A stretch of 64,000 nt of DNA from an uncultured Bacteroidales bacterium. GTDB taxonomy: Bacteria; Bacteroidota; Bacteroidia; Bacteroidales; UBA932. Numbering within the stretch: the stretch's first letter is position 1; each line of letters starts with the position of its first letter. The notes under the pieces were generated by a model. It was not told the origin of the DNA, ran no database searches, and saw only the letters and a list, made by a program, of their open reading frames with translations. Location: positions 1 through 64,000 of the forward strand of contig CAKUTA010000012.1 in the NCBI GenBank assembly GCA_934691625.1, written 5' to 3'. The position numbers were made by a program, and so were the translations under genes. Below are positions 1 to 8,936 of this stretch, piece by piece.

Positions 1-1337
1 AGAATGGCACTCTTCAGCTTGCCCGGGTGGTTGACCAGCTTGAAGAGCCTTGAGAAGAAGAGTGCCAGGGCCGCCCCGTAGGTCGCCTGGTTGTCGGGAT
101 CGTTGCCGACGCACACTATCTTTGGCTCGTCGGGGTTGTTGATGTCCAGCTTGAAGTCATCCCCGGAGAGGACCCAGTAGAGGGACGGCGTGGACATACC
201 CGCGACGGGAACCGTGGCGGAACTGGTCTGGCCGGCGAGCTGCTCGTTGGCCTTCTTCTGAAGGGCCTCCTTGAAGGACGCCACTTTCGTCTGAAGCTCG
301 GGATACTGCGATATGAGTCCGATGACATGCTCCGCAGGATGGCACATCAGCTCGACAAGATGCGGGAAGGAGCAGTACCTGCCCTTCTCGTATACCCAGA
401 GGAACGATGTGCAGCAGTCGATGTAGAGCTGCGCGGACTGCGTGAAGAAGTCCTTCTTGTCGGTCTCCACAAGGTTCTTCATTATCACGTCGGCAATTTC
501 CGTGCAGTCCGTGAGGCTCGTTATGTGCTGGGGATTCAGAGGATTGCAGCGCAAAGAATACCTGGGGTCCTTGAAATTGACCACACAGAACATCGGACGC
601 TTCAGGTTCAGCATGTCATAGCAGCCGATGTTCTGCAGAAGCATGTTGTACACGTCAAACGTGAGCGAAGGGTACTTGTAGTCATACACGAACATGGTAT
701 ATCCCTTGCGTATCATCTGCTCCATGAAAGGCAGATACACCGAGAATGACTTTCCTGAGCCTGGAGTTCCGAGGACCATCGTGCCGCGGAAGGGATTGAC
801 GACATTGATCCATCCCGTATGCTGCTTGCCCTTGTACTGGTAGCGCGTCTGGAGATTGACGGAGAATTCCGTGTCGATCTTCTTTTCGCACTGCAGGAAC
901 GTCTCCTTGAAGTCGTTGCGCTTCTTGATGAACCCGGTCAGCTTATACAGGGAGAGGGATGCACCGAGAATGACCGTCAAGTACCCGACTGCCGAGGCCG
1001 CCGTATAGACGGCCGGATTGCCGAACGGAAAGAAATACAGGAAGACTCCCGAAACGGCGACAATCGAGATCCGCCACCACGGAAGGCTGTTTCTCCTGCC
1101 GTGACGCGTCATCACGGTAAGCAGGCTTAGCATCAGCGCCAGTCCTTTCGTGTACAGCGGCGAAGCGAAGTATCCGGCCTTGCGCATCTTCAGGAACATC
1201 TTCACGGCTATTGGATGCGTCATGCCCATTGAGTCCCATAGCGGATACGCATAGTAGTATATGTTCACCGCAAGGACGAAAATGCCCATCACGATGAATG
1301 TGGAATACGCCTTCTCGTATTCGGGTCTTATGGCCAT
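1..1337 (-). CDS. Type IV coupling protein (TraG/VirD4-like, MobC of Bacteroides elements), C-terminus beyond window
   Basis: Membrane-anchored ATPase that would pass the relaxase-DNA complex to a conjugation channel. Reading leftward from ATG at 1337 the frame stays open to the window edge, so the gene is partial. N-terminal hydrophobic segments lie around residues 13-30 and 90-125. A Walker A motif, GTPGSGKS, follows near residue 190, and VYDYK lies soon after. The arrangement fits the coupling proteins of Bacteroides mobilizable elements. It is last in a tightly packed leftward mob operon, 3 nt after the preceding gene. The Walker B and C-terminal helical parts cannot all be assessed because of the truncation. 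Confidence 0.85.
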   Translation of the reverse strand, partial: MAIRPEYEKAYSTFIVMGIFVLAVNIYYYAYPLWDSMGMTHPIAVKMFLKMRKAGYFASPLYTKGLALMLSLLTVMTRHGRRNSLPWWRISIVAVSGVFLYFFPFGNPAVYTAASAVGYLTVILGASLSLYKLTGFIKKRNDFKETFLQCEKKIDTEFSVNLQTRYQYKGKQHTGWINVVNPFRGTMVLGTPGSGKSFSVYLPFMEQMIRKGYTMFVYDYKYPSLTFDVYNMLLQNIGCYDMLNLKRPMFCVVNFKDPRYSLRCNPLNPQHITSLTDCTEIADVIMKNLVETDKKDFFTQSAQLYIDCCTSFLWVYEKGRYCSFPHLVELMCHPAEHVIGLISQYPELQTKVASFKEALQKKANEQLAGQTSSATVPVAGMSTPSLYWVLSGDDFKLDINNPDEPKIVCVGNDPDNQATYGAALALFFSRLFKLVNHPGKLKSAI

Positions 1338-1340
1338 GGC

Positions 1341-1703
1341 TCAATTGTAGAGTTTGTTCCGGTCAATTTCACTTCTCCCGCCCTTGGACAGTTCCGCCTC
1401 AATGTGCCCGTGGACCTCCCGGCAGAGCGTGGCGAACTCCCGGAGCGATTCCTCCCTTTCCTGATCGCTCATGTCGGCGAAATACTTCAGCATGGCCGAG
1501 TATGCGACGTCGCAGAGGTCGGCATCCGTCTCAAGCATGAGGACGAGCAGACCGATCCTGTCCGCGTCATACCTGACCTTGAAGGTGTCCGGCGTTCCGG
1601 TCTTGCACAAGGTCAGGTCCATCCGAATTTCACTCTCGCTGCTCTTCAGCCAGAGTTCGACCTGCTCCATGAGGGCTTTGGTCTTTTCCATGTCAATCTT
1701 CAT
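1341..1703 (-). CDS. Hypothetical protein in mob operon
   Basis: A 120-residue, acidic, mostly helical-looking protein without signal peptide or membrane segment. I do not recognise the family. Its start overlaps the stop of the relaxase gene by 4 nt (ATGA), and its stop lies 3 nt before the coupling-protein start, so it is translationally coupled and probably serves mobilization, for example as a relaxosome accessory protein. That role is inference from position only. Confidence 0.7.
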   Translation of the reverse strand: MKIDMEKTKALMEQVELWLKSSESEIRMDLTLCKTGTPDTFKVRYDADRIGLLVLMLETDADLCDVAYSAMLKYFADMSDQEREESLREFATLCREVHGHIEAELSKGGRSEIDRNKLYN

Positions 1704-2917
1704 ATCATTCTCCTTTTGTTTCTTCTCTTCCTTTTGTTGTCAAACTCATCAAGGTCTCTTCCCGTGCTGCCGCATTCTCCGCTGAGGACAGCGTCAAACA
1801 GCACCGACAGCGCCTCGCTCACGCCGCTGTTGAAGGATTCCGCCTCAGCGGCCCCTGATGATTTCGTCCTGTCATCCTTTTCCCCGTCATGCGTCGGGCA
1901 GCTCTCCGGAAGTTCCAGGATGGCGGTTCCGACGGACCTCGACAGCTCGGAACCCTTGAAGACGCAGGCCGACGTATGGTCGATCAGGGTGGAGCCCCGC
2001 GGGATGCCGTCCTTGTCGCGGTATATGACCAGATCAACGCCCTGCGGTTTCAATGCCCTGACAAGGGACGGAATGTCGCCGCACTTCTCAAGCGCTGAGG
2101 ACACCTTCTTCAGAAGGCCGGCCTTCTCCCGCCTGACATCCAGACCGTCACACTCTTCAATCCTCTCGTCCACCGCCTTCATCACGTCATGGCTCATCTT
2201 CACGTCGCTCACGGATGCCGTGCACGGCCTGCCGTCATCGCCGAGCCCCTGAAACGAAAGGTGCACCTTGAGGTCATCCTTTCCGAGCCCCTCGCGGACG
2301 AGGACTCCGTGGCAGCGCAGGACTTCGGCGAACTGCCTTCCGGTGGTGAACCTGTAGGTCAGGGAATAGCGCAGGCAGTCCTCCATCATCCTGACCACAT
2401 CACCCTCACCGTAGCGGAAGACAGGAATCGTCACGTTCGCGCCCTCGGTCTTCTTGGCACCTCCGCCCTTGACGTAGCCGTACTTGTCCTGAAGTCCCTT
2501 CACCAGCCTGTCGCAGGCCCTCTTCTCGTAGTAGTCGCGTATCTTCCTGCCTTCGGAGTCGATCCTGGTGGACACGACGTGGTAGTGGACGCGCCCCGTG
2601 TCCTCGTGGCGGAATATCACCCACGGCTGCTCCCCGTAGCCCAGCCCTTCCATCAGGTCCTTGACGAACTCCGGTATCCTCTCCTCACTTATGCCGTCTC
2701 CGGGTCCGGGATTGACCGACATCTGGAACGACAGGTGCTGCGCCTCACGCAGTGACAGCCTCTCCCTGTCCTCGAACAGGCGGTTGATGACGGGGATCTC
2801 CATCGAGCCTACGCCATGACAGCAGAGGATTGACGCCACGCCGGCCCTCACCTTGTTCTCATTGTACTGAAGGGTCCCCGACATCGAGGACGATGACTTG
2901 TGTATCTCGACGATCAT
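1700..2917 (-). CDS. Relaxase/mobilization nuclease (MOBP-like, MobB)
   Basis: Nicks DNA at oriT and stays bound to the transferred strand. The 405-residue protein starts MIVEIHKSSSSMSGTLQYNE, the typical relaxase N-terminus. It carries the metal-binding histidine motif HEDTGRVHYHVVSTR near residues 105-120 (H-x-D then H-x-H). A helical C-terminal half follows. The start overlaps the upstream SSB-like gene by 4 nt and the stop overlaps the following gene by 4 nt, so the whole mob block is coupled. Family assignment follows from the motif and neighbours; the catalytic tyrosine was not pinned down. Confidence 0.88.
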   Translation of the reverse strand: MIVEIHKSSSSMSGTLQYNENKVRAGVASILCCHGVGSMEIPVINRLFEDRERLSLREAQHLSFQMSVNPGPGDGISEERIPEFVKDLMEGLGYGEQPWVIFRHEDTGRVHYHVVSTRIDSEGRKIRDYYEKRACDRLVKGLQDKYGYVKGGGAKKTEGANVTIPVFRYGEGDVVRMMEDCLRYSLTYRFTTGRQFAEVLRCHGVLVREGLGKDDLKVHLSFQGLGDDGRPCTASVSDVKMSHDVMKAVDERIEECDGLDVRREKAGLLKKVSSALEKCGDIPSLVRALKPQGVDLVIYRDKDGIPRGSTLIDHTSACVFKGSELSRSVGTAILELPESCPTHDGEKDDRTKSSGAAEAESFNSGVSEALSVLFDAVLSGECGSTGRDLDEFDNKRKRRNKRRMI

Positions 2918-3249
2918 ATGTCCTGCAGTTGTATCCTGTTGACGAAATGCTCCATGTTCAATTCCTCCGCCGTCTTCCTTGCAGGCTCCATCACCTGTAT
3001 CACCAGCGCCTGGATCGTGGCCGCATTGTTCTGTCCGGAGAAGATGGTAAGGTGGCCGGAGACATAGACGTCCGCCTTCGGATAGAGTTTCTCCTGAAGG
3101 GCGATCCTGGAAGTGACTACCGTGTAGACGAACTCCGAACCGTCCGCGTTGCCGTCCGCCTTGACCCTGAACCTCAGGAAGCGGCGGCCGGCGGACTCGA
3201 CCTCCTCCAGTTTCCCTGCGACATGACCGATGACTGATATGACCTGCAT
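2914..3249 (-). CDS. SSB-like OB-fold protein of the mob operon
   Basis: A 111-residue protein with the strand pattern of a small OB-fold: VISVIGHVAGKLEE, then FLRFRVKAD, then a VYVSGHLTI segment that resembles the single-stranded DNA-binding protein core. It lacks the long acidic tail of housekeeping SSB. It sits between the relaxosome protein and the relaxase, with a 4-nt overlap to the latter. A role in handling single-stranded DNA during transfer is plausible but inferred from fold-like patterns and position. Confidence 0.6.
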   Translation of the reverse strand: MQVISVIGHVAGKLEEVESAGRRFLRFRVKADGNADGSEFVYTVVTSRIALQEKLYPKADVYVSGHLTIFSGQNNAATIQALVIQVMEPARKTAEELNMEHFVNRIQLQDI

Positions 3250-3270
3250 AAGATAATTATGGTGTATGAG

Positions 3271-3750
3271 TTAATTTACTTGATTAAGTTCATCAAGTTC
3301 TTTGAGTCCTTCCTGCTGACTGAGGCTCTCCTTCAGTTCACCAACGGTGCTGCGTATATCCTGGAGGATGCCGACAAGTTCGTGCGTCAGGGCATCCAGC
3401 CTCGCGGCCCTGCGGATGATCATCCTCTGGGAGTCCCTGTCGGCGACGTGCCTGACTAGGGTGTTCATCACGGTCACCGACTGGTTGTAGTTCTTCGCCA
3501 CGCCACGGACCTGCAAAGCCAGCTTCTCAATCTGTTCCTGCATCCAGTCGGGCACGTTGCCAGCAGCGTTTTCCTGTACGGCGGTCCTCCTCGGCATACA
3601 TGAAGAGGTAAGCCGCATCCTCACGAAACGGCTCATCGAGCGGTATCCGGCTATGCGGCAGTTGCTCCTTACGGTCTGCATGTCGGCATCGGTAAGCCGC
3701 ACATGAAGGTCGCAGCTCTTGCGGCGGCTCTCGTCTTTCACTGTTCCCAT
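3271..3750 (-). CDS. Relaxosome protein (MobC/MobA-type, ribbon-helix-helix)
   Basis: First gene of the leftward mob operon, 159 residues. The N-terminal part has a ribbon-helix-helix look (LHVRLTDADMQTVRSNCRIA, then SRFVRMRL). This is followed by the segment LALQVRGVAKNYNQSVTVMN, which is characteristic of bacterial mobilization protein MobC. It would bind oriT and help the relaxase open the DNA. Its start faces the rep-like gene across a 276-bp intergenic region that is the obvious place for oriT. Confidence 0.8.
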   Translation of the reverse strand: MGTVKDESRRKSCDLHVRLTDADMQTVRSNCRIAGYRSMSRFVRMRLTSSCMPRRTAVQENAAGNVPDWMQEQIEKLALQVRGVAKNYNQSVTVMNTLVRHVADRDSQRMIIRRAARLDALTHELVGILQDIRSTVGELKESLSQQEGLKELDELNQVN

Positions 3751-4026
3751 ATCTCAATCGTTGTTTTCATTTTCCGTTCATTCGAAGCGCGACTTCGGAG
3801 ACGCTCCTGTATTCCCGCCATCCGTGGCGGCAAGGAGGTCCGAGCCCCCGAGGACCGGGTCGTTTGTGTACACACGGGTGGTACACATCGACACTCCTTG
3901 CACATTCGCTTAGTGTCAGTCTCTCACTCTCCTTCGGAAGCAAATGTACAAATAAATTTCGTAATGTATTATATTTATGCTTTATTTGTATTGCTATGGT
4001 AAATTGACTGAATACATTTCGTTATC
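3751..4026. promoter_or_regulatory. Divergent intergenic region, putative oriT plus promoters
   Basis: This lies between the divergent relaxosome and rep-like genes. Visible structure includes a hairpin with arms CCGCCA (3815-3820) and TGGCGG (3825-3830), a second pair GGTCC/GGACC near 3837-3856, and the palindrome GTGTACAC around 3866-3875 followed by another GTACAC. Such stem-loops next to mob genes are typical of oriT, but no nick site was identified. On the minus strand a TACATTTG box (3948 down to 3941) fits the Bacteroidota -7 element for the mob operon. Confidence 0.45.
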
Positions 4027-4767
4027 ATGAAGAAGGAAGAAGATAAAGGGACGGCCAAGAAGAAGCAGACAGGCCAGGACGGACAGACCGGAAAGATGAT
4101 GGTTGCCGGAGGCAGTTTCATACGCGCCCACTACAGGCTTCCGCCATTGGGAGAGGACATCAAGAACGCCATCGTGGCGCTCTTCCAGTTCGTGACCGAG
4201 GGGCAGAAGCTCAGCGGGCCGGTCAGCGTCGATGCCATAGACGACCGTGCTGTCATACACACTGACCACGGCGACGTGTCTGTCTCTAAAATAAGCCATC
4301 CGGTGAACCGTCTTCTCCAGAGCAAATACATCTTCACGATACCTATGCAGTTCTTCATCAAGGGGCGCAGGACGGACGGCAGGTTCTATCGTGAGATAGA
4401 GGCGGCGCTCCACGCCCTCGCGGAGTGCAGGTTTACGTTCGTGGACTCCAGCGACGGGATGCGCCACACCACCAATACCGGTGTAATCAACGATCCGGAG
4501 ACGCTCTGGCCGGAGGCACGGATGAAGTCGTTCCTTACGGACGAGGCGCACATGAGAAAAAGCGAGATGAAGGCGCACCTCGACCTGCTCTACAGGGCCT
4601 CACGGGTGCCGGCCGTGATGGCGGAGCTGCCTCACAAGTGGGAGAAGACATGCGAGCGCATCCCTGATGACGGTCTTGACCGGACCGCCAGGGAGAAAGT
4701 CCGCAAGGAGCGCATCGCACATCTCATCGCCTCGATCCGTGGCCTTATGGACGACTACGGACTCTGA
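4027..4767 (+). CDS. Candidate replication initiator or DNA-binding protein
   Basis: A 246-residue protein with a lysine-rich N-terminus (residues 1-22) and no membrane segment. A putative winged-helix core spans about residues 35-190, including IPMQFFIKGRR, a spacing seen in plasmid initiators. I do not recognise it with certainty. The call rests mainly on context: it is divergent from the mob operon, and three 20-bp direct repeats resembling iterons begin 25 nt after its stop. An alternative is a transfer-region regulator. Confidence 0.4.
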   Translation: MKKEEDKGTAKKKQTGQDGQTGKMMVAGGSFIRAHYRLPPLGEDIKNAIVALFQFVTEGQKLSGPVSVDAIDDRAVIHTDHGDVSVSKISHPVNRLLQSKYIFTIPMQFFIKGRRTDGRFYREIEAALHALAECRFTFVDSSDGMRHTTNTGVINDPETLWPEARMKSFLTDEAHMRKSEMKAHLDLLYRASRVPAVMAELPHKWEKTCERIPDDGLDRTAREKVRKERIAHLIASIRGLMDDYGL

Positions 4768-4791
4768 CGCACCCGTGCGGACTTGTCCGGA

Positions 4792-5006
4792 ACCTCGTGT
4801 AATTTGTCATAATTCCCTGTGGATTCATACGGATTTGTATGGCCGCTGACGTCGTTGCGCGGAATATACTGGCATATCACATCAGTCATTACCAATTTCC
4901 TACCAATCCCCATGAGAAAACAGCTTTTCGCAAGCATTTTTCAGCCCCGAAAAACCTCGTGTAATTTGTCATACTGAAAAGGGGCGACCTCGTGTAATTT
5001 GTCATA
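4792..5006 (+). repeat. Three iteron-like 20-bp direct repeats
   Basis: The sequence ACCTCGTGTAATTTGTCATA occurs three times without mismatch, at 4792-4811, 4954-4973 and 4987-5006. The last two are spaced by 33 bp, close to three helical turns, and all are in the same orientation. They directly follow the rep-like gene. Identical, helically phased direct repeats beside an initiator gene are the hallmark of an iteron origin, so this is probably a replication origin or a binding array for the upstream protein. Confidence 0.6.
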
Positions 5007-5054
5007 TTTTTTCTTGAAAGCGTCCTTGTAAGCCTCGACACATCAATCACTTGC

Positions 5055-6493
5055 GACGACCAGCAAAACAAGGTATAGTATATTAATAAGCCTACTAATT
5101 AACAATAGTTCGTTAATTTTATAAGTTTTATGCAGCGGCGCGAACGCCGTAGAATAATAGTTCTTTGAAATCAGTGTTATTTATCTTCAAGTTTGGTCTG
5201 TTTCCAAACATGGAAAATAATCGTTCGACCATTGCAGCATTGTGCAGCAGCACTTTGACATCACCGACCGAAAGAGGGGTGCTGTATTGAGTTCCGAACT
5301 GTCTTGCAATGTTGATTGTGGAGAGCGACATGTTAAAGGCGAAGTCCAGGGTGTCGCTATTCCTTGACTGGCAATCACACAGGCCAGTATATTGCTTTGC
5401 GTCACGGTACAGAAACTCGATCTGAAATCTAGTTCTGTAAATTTCAAATATGTCAATAGCCGATTTTGATGTGTCGGTCGAGAAAAATACTTTTCTGGAC
5501 TGAGCCTTTTTGTCCGGCTCGTTGAAGTCTGCGATGACGACCTTGACTTCTCAGCTTTAAGCTGACAGCCCATACGATTGCCGAGTAGATGGCAATGTCG
5601 CCAGAAGCAAATGTTTCGAATATGCTCATGTCAAGTTTCTTGAGATTGACATCTCCGATGAACTTTTTTGGACGGCCTCTTTGTCCTGTCTTGGGACCGG
5701 TATACAGGTACTTAAGTCTGACATCGTCTCGGAAGCGGCTCATGAGGCTGAACCCCAGACTGTTCAGTCCGGTAACGAAACTCTATTTGGAGAAGAAGGC
5801 GTCTGCAACCATACACTTGGATATTGAAACAAGCTCATCTTTGAGCGAATTGATGGCTCTGAGATATTGTCCCACAAGGGAGTTCGGATTGTCCATATGC
5901 TTCAAATATTCGGGTACGCGCCCACGCCTCTTTTTGTTGAATGTCTGTTTCGCAATCAAGTGTGTGCCGCTGGTGGCATCGGCATCGACAAGAGCAAAGC
6001 CCATCAACTCCAGGCCCCACTTCATTGAAGAAGCGCAGCCTGACCAGAAGTAGCCCAAACCTGGAGTCTTCTTTCCGGACTTGCTGATGTAACTCGGATC
6101 AATGGCGATGGCCCGTCGTTCCGGATTCCCTTCAGCAACGAACGATTTGTTGAAACGGATCCAGTTACAACACTTCTTCCGGAAATTCATGCGGAAGCGC
6201 TGTTCAGACGAATGTCCGAACCTCTCCATTTGGAGAAAGTTGATGCGATTCGGTATGGTAAGAAAAAGTTCCATGGCTTCCTTGAAGAAAGATTGAAAAG
6301 ATTTGCTTAAATTTGTCTGGCTTTTGAGGGCGTCTGCAATCAGCTCTCCGAGCTGGATAAGTGGCTTGATTTTCATCTATGTAACTTGTTTGATTTGCAT
6401 TATTAAGTTACTGAAAATCAAACACTTATCCAAATTTTTCAAGCGAAATCTTCATCTTATTTAACACTTTTTTCAACTGTTTTCTATGTCGTC
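5055..6493 (-). mobile_element. Decayed insertion sequence with imperfect terminal inverted repeats
   Basis: About 1.44 kb enclosing one broken transposase gene. The best end pair is GACGACCAGCAAAACA at 5055-5070 and the complement of TGTTTTCTATGTCGTC at 6478-6493. They match at 12 of 16 positions (GACGAC, then AAAACA). Flanking target duplication was not clear, so the ends are approximate. The element lies 49 bp after the last iteron and 80 bp before a toxin gene remnant. Confidence 0.5.
5128..6376 (-). pseudogene. DDE transposase (IS4-superfamily-like), broken by a nonsense codon and a frameshift
   Basis: Read leftward from ATG 6376 the protein begins MKIKPLIQLGELIADALKSQ and runs 197 residues to an in-frame TAG at 5785-5783. 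The same frame resumes at once with SFVTGLNSLGF and continues to about 5545, where a one-base shift is needed to reach KVVIADFNEPDKKAQS and the C-terminus ending GVRAAA at 5128. DDE features are visible: IDPSYISKSGK early, and the YRTRFQIEFLYRDAKQ segment, which carries the catalytic glutamate, in the last third. The IS copy is presumably inactive. Confidence 0.75.
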
Positions 6494-6573
6494 TGCGAGG
6501 TGCTGTAAAGTACCCCTTGACGGGCTATTATATACGTAAGTGGCTGTATGTCACTGTGTTTTAAAATTTTTAA

Positions 6574-6825
6574 CGTAGTATTGTTAGTTCTGTAAACGCG
6601 AATTCCAAATATTTAGCTGCTGCAAAAAGTGAGTTTGCAAGTGCTGATATAGCAGATGCATTTCTTATTGCCACTGCCTCCGTGAAGGGTATGCAACTCG
6701 TAACAAATGAGACTAGCGAACCTAACAGGCAAAATAGAGTCAAGATACCAGATGTCGCTATTACCCAAAACGTGACATATTGTTCTCTAATTGATATGTT
6801 ACGTGGTCTTCACATGTCTATCTAA
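6574..6825 (+). pseudogene. C-terminal remnant of a DUF4411 (PIN-fold toxin-like) protein
   Basis: An open frame without a start codon runs from just after the stop at 6571 to TAA at 6823-6825. It contains SADIADAFLIATASVKGMQL, then VTNETSEPN, then VKIPDVA. This matches the conserved C-terminal half of DUF4411 proteins as I recall them, a PIN-domain ribonuclease-like toxin family usually paired with an HTH/ImmA-type partner. The N-terminal half and the partner are missing. The fragment starts 80 bp from the right end of the decayed IS, so IS-associated deletion is the likely cause. Confidence 0.6.
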
Positions 6826-8196
6826 ATCAAGCGGTCATTTGCCACGCGCAGCAAGACTATTGCCGATAAATCGGCTACAGACTCGCTCAAGCCAACCCAC
6901 ACGCTACGGACTATCGTCCTACGCTGACATGAAATAAGGTAAGTTGCGGTCAGTATCCTCCGCTATGCTCCGGCTACTCACCTTGCTTGATCTATGATGC
7001 TTGATGATGTCGGCGGGTCCCTACCCACCGTCTGTTTTCGCTCCGCACGCAATCTAGATTATGTTAAGTTGCTCCGTCAGTGCGAGTTCGGCCATCCCGC
7101 CTCCGAATCCGCTCCGTCGGGGCGGCTGGCGACATTGAACTCCCTTCAAGGGCCAACGGCCTCCAGGCCCGTCAGGGAGTTCAGGACTTCCGGAGTGATG
7201 TGCGTGGGTGGTCTTTTCAAATTCAGCATTGTCCGTAATTCACCCTTATCCATTGAAAGACGGCCGGAAGTCCAAGGAGTCGCCAGCCTTAGCAGCACAG
7301 CTGCGGGCATTCTACGTGATTTCTTCAAGTCTTCGAGCGGAGCTCTCTACTTCAAGAAATCACTACGTAGGCAAGGTATCGGCTTTCGCCGATGGTTCTT
7401 TCTGATCGTTCGCATCCGCTCACTGGATGTCAGCGGTATTGCGGAAGACGACGGCTCCTTTCGTCACCGTCCACTTCCGCAATGTCTGTCCGGGAGAGGC
7501 TCGTTCACCCACGCATCACAGGCCTTGCGGCCAGAGAAGCGCGGCTCGCCACTCCCTATGGGCAGGACAGGCACGGACTCCATTACGCTTCCGCTCCATT
7601 GCGTCCGCACCAGACCTGTCGGGAAAGAGGTAAGGCTTCGCCTTGATTTATTTGACGCCCGCTTCTTCCTTTCCGGAAGTGTCGTCCACTTCGCTCCCGA
7701 CACATCCTCCGAGGGCAAGCGGAGACGCGAGACTGTTATAGCCGGTGTTCCGCTGCTCTCCACACCGTCTCTCCCAGACTCGCAGAGCGGAATCGCTGCG
7801 TTGTCACTCCGCTCCCATTATGCCGGGCCTGTCGGCTTGCCTGCTCACTCTCCGGAAGACAGAAAGAACGATGCTTCCGCATCGCCCTTTCCGACTTCCT
7901 ACGAGTCGAGCGGTGAAATATCTACACGCTCCAATGTCAGTGCATAGTGGAACCGCATTACACGCAGGAAGAGCGAATTAGGATATACCATTATGCCGAT
8001 AGAGCAAAACCGGCTTTGCATCTTTCTGAGAGATTTAAGCGATGCTGAGTATTCAATATTCCCCCAGATTATCTGTAACTTTGCCCCTACTAAAGTCCCT
8101 ATGAGTTACCTATATGGGGAAGACTTGTAGGAATCCTTTTTTCGGGCGCAGTCCTCCAATCCTGGCGATGTCATCAACCAATCAACCATTGAGGCT
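6826..8196. other. 1.37-kb region without credible gene, rich in inverted repeats
   Basis: No convincing coding sequence was found on either strand; the one long open frame (6994-7947) has a Ser/Arg/Pro-rich composition and no recognisable motif. Several strong dyads are visible: 6936-6944 with 6976-6984; GAACTCCCT (7137-7145) with AGGGAGTTC (7174-7182), enclosing GGGCC/GGCCC; a long pair 7312-7330 with 7347-7370; AAGGC-ttc-GCCTT near 7632-7644; and GTGTCG (7679-7684) with CGACAC (7698-7703). A TAACTTTG box at 8076-8083 could be the -7 element for the next gene. Function unknown; a structured RNA or transfer/recombination region is possible. Confidence 0.5.
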
Positions 8197-8931
8197 ATGC
8201 CGAAGTATATTCCAAATTCTCGATTCTCCGACTGCTGGGCATCGGTCGGAAACATTACATTCTATCATAAGAATGGACAATGCTATTTTCGGAAGAAGTC
8301 TGTTTGCATGTTCCCAATTTCGGCTGGTCAGATTGCCGTTTTTGGAATCCACCGCCGTGCGCTTGCTGCGTGGAGAACACTTGGCCACGATGTTCAGCTC
8401 CGCTGGAACGAATACGCCAAAGCCGTTCCGTCCCATCGTCCGCTATTTGACGGCACAACACATATCCCCGGTCACAATCTTTTCGTGTCGGCATACCACG
8501 GATTCGCACAACTCGGTAACGAGCATATTCCTGGGCCACGAAAATGGACTCCGTTTCCTTGCGTTGTGATTGAGTCTATATCGACTGTCTCTGATGAAGA
8601 GAATCTGCGATTAATATGTAAAACAATAATGGCGAAAACGTCTGAACCGTCAAGATATAGACTCCATATCAAGATTCAATTTGCTTCTGCAAAGGTCGGC
8701 AAAAAACCGGGGAAGATGCGTATGTTTTTGGCAGATGAAAACTTTAGACGCTTGGAGTCTTTCGTTGTTGTCAAAGTGCCGATGTCCTCAGGTCTATGGA
8801 ATGCAGACCTCAACGAGTACAGGCTATTTTGCCGATACTCATTGATAGATACCATTACAGGATACAGAAATAATTTTAAAGAAGGCACTTTTGCAGTCGA
8901 AGTCAATTCTAACTTAAATGTTCCCAAATAG
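8197..8931 (+). CDS. Hypothetical protein, 244 residues
   Basis: Starts MPKYIPNSRFSDCWASVGNI. It has no signal peptide or membrane helix and ends in a strand-rich C-terminus. I do not recognise the family. It is the only rightward gene between the structured region and the leftward replication operon. A TAACTTTG promoter-like box at 8076-8083 lies about 115 nt upstream. Its stop is 5 nt from the stop of the convergent neighbour. Confidence 0.6.
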   Translation: MPKYIPNSRFSDCWASVGNITFYHKNGQCYFRKKSVCMFPISAGQIAVFGIHRRALAAWRTLGHDVQLRWNEYAKAVPSHRPLFDGTTHIPGHNLFVSAYHGFAQLGNEHIPGPRKWTPFPCVVIESISTVSDEENLRLICKTIMAKTSEPSRYRLHIKIQFASAKVGKKPGKMRMFLADENFRRLESFVVVKVPMSSGLWNADLNEYRLFCRYSLIDTITGYRNNFKEGTFAVEVNSNLNVPK

Positions 8932-8936
8932 GAAAT

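Noticed and set aside
1404-2252. 282-codon frame opposite the relaxase and its neighbour
   Set aside because: Shadow of the coupled leftward mob genes, which carry clear relaxase motifs and 4-nt overlaps.
6994-7947. 317-codon open frame on the plus strand in the inverted-repeat region
   Set aside because: Composition is Ser/Arg/Pro-heavy, no motif or domain is visible, and it runs through several long dyads; open frames also occur on the opposite strand, as expected of GC-rich non-coding DNA.
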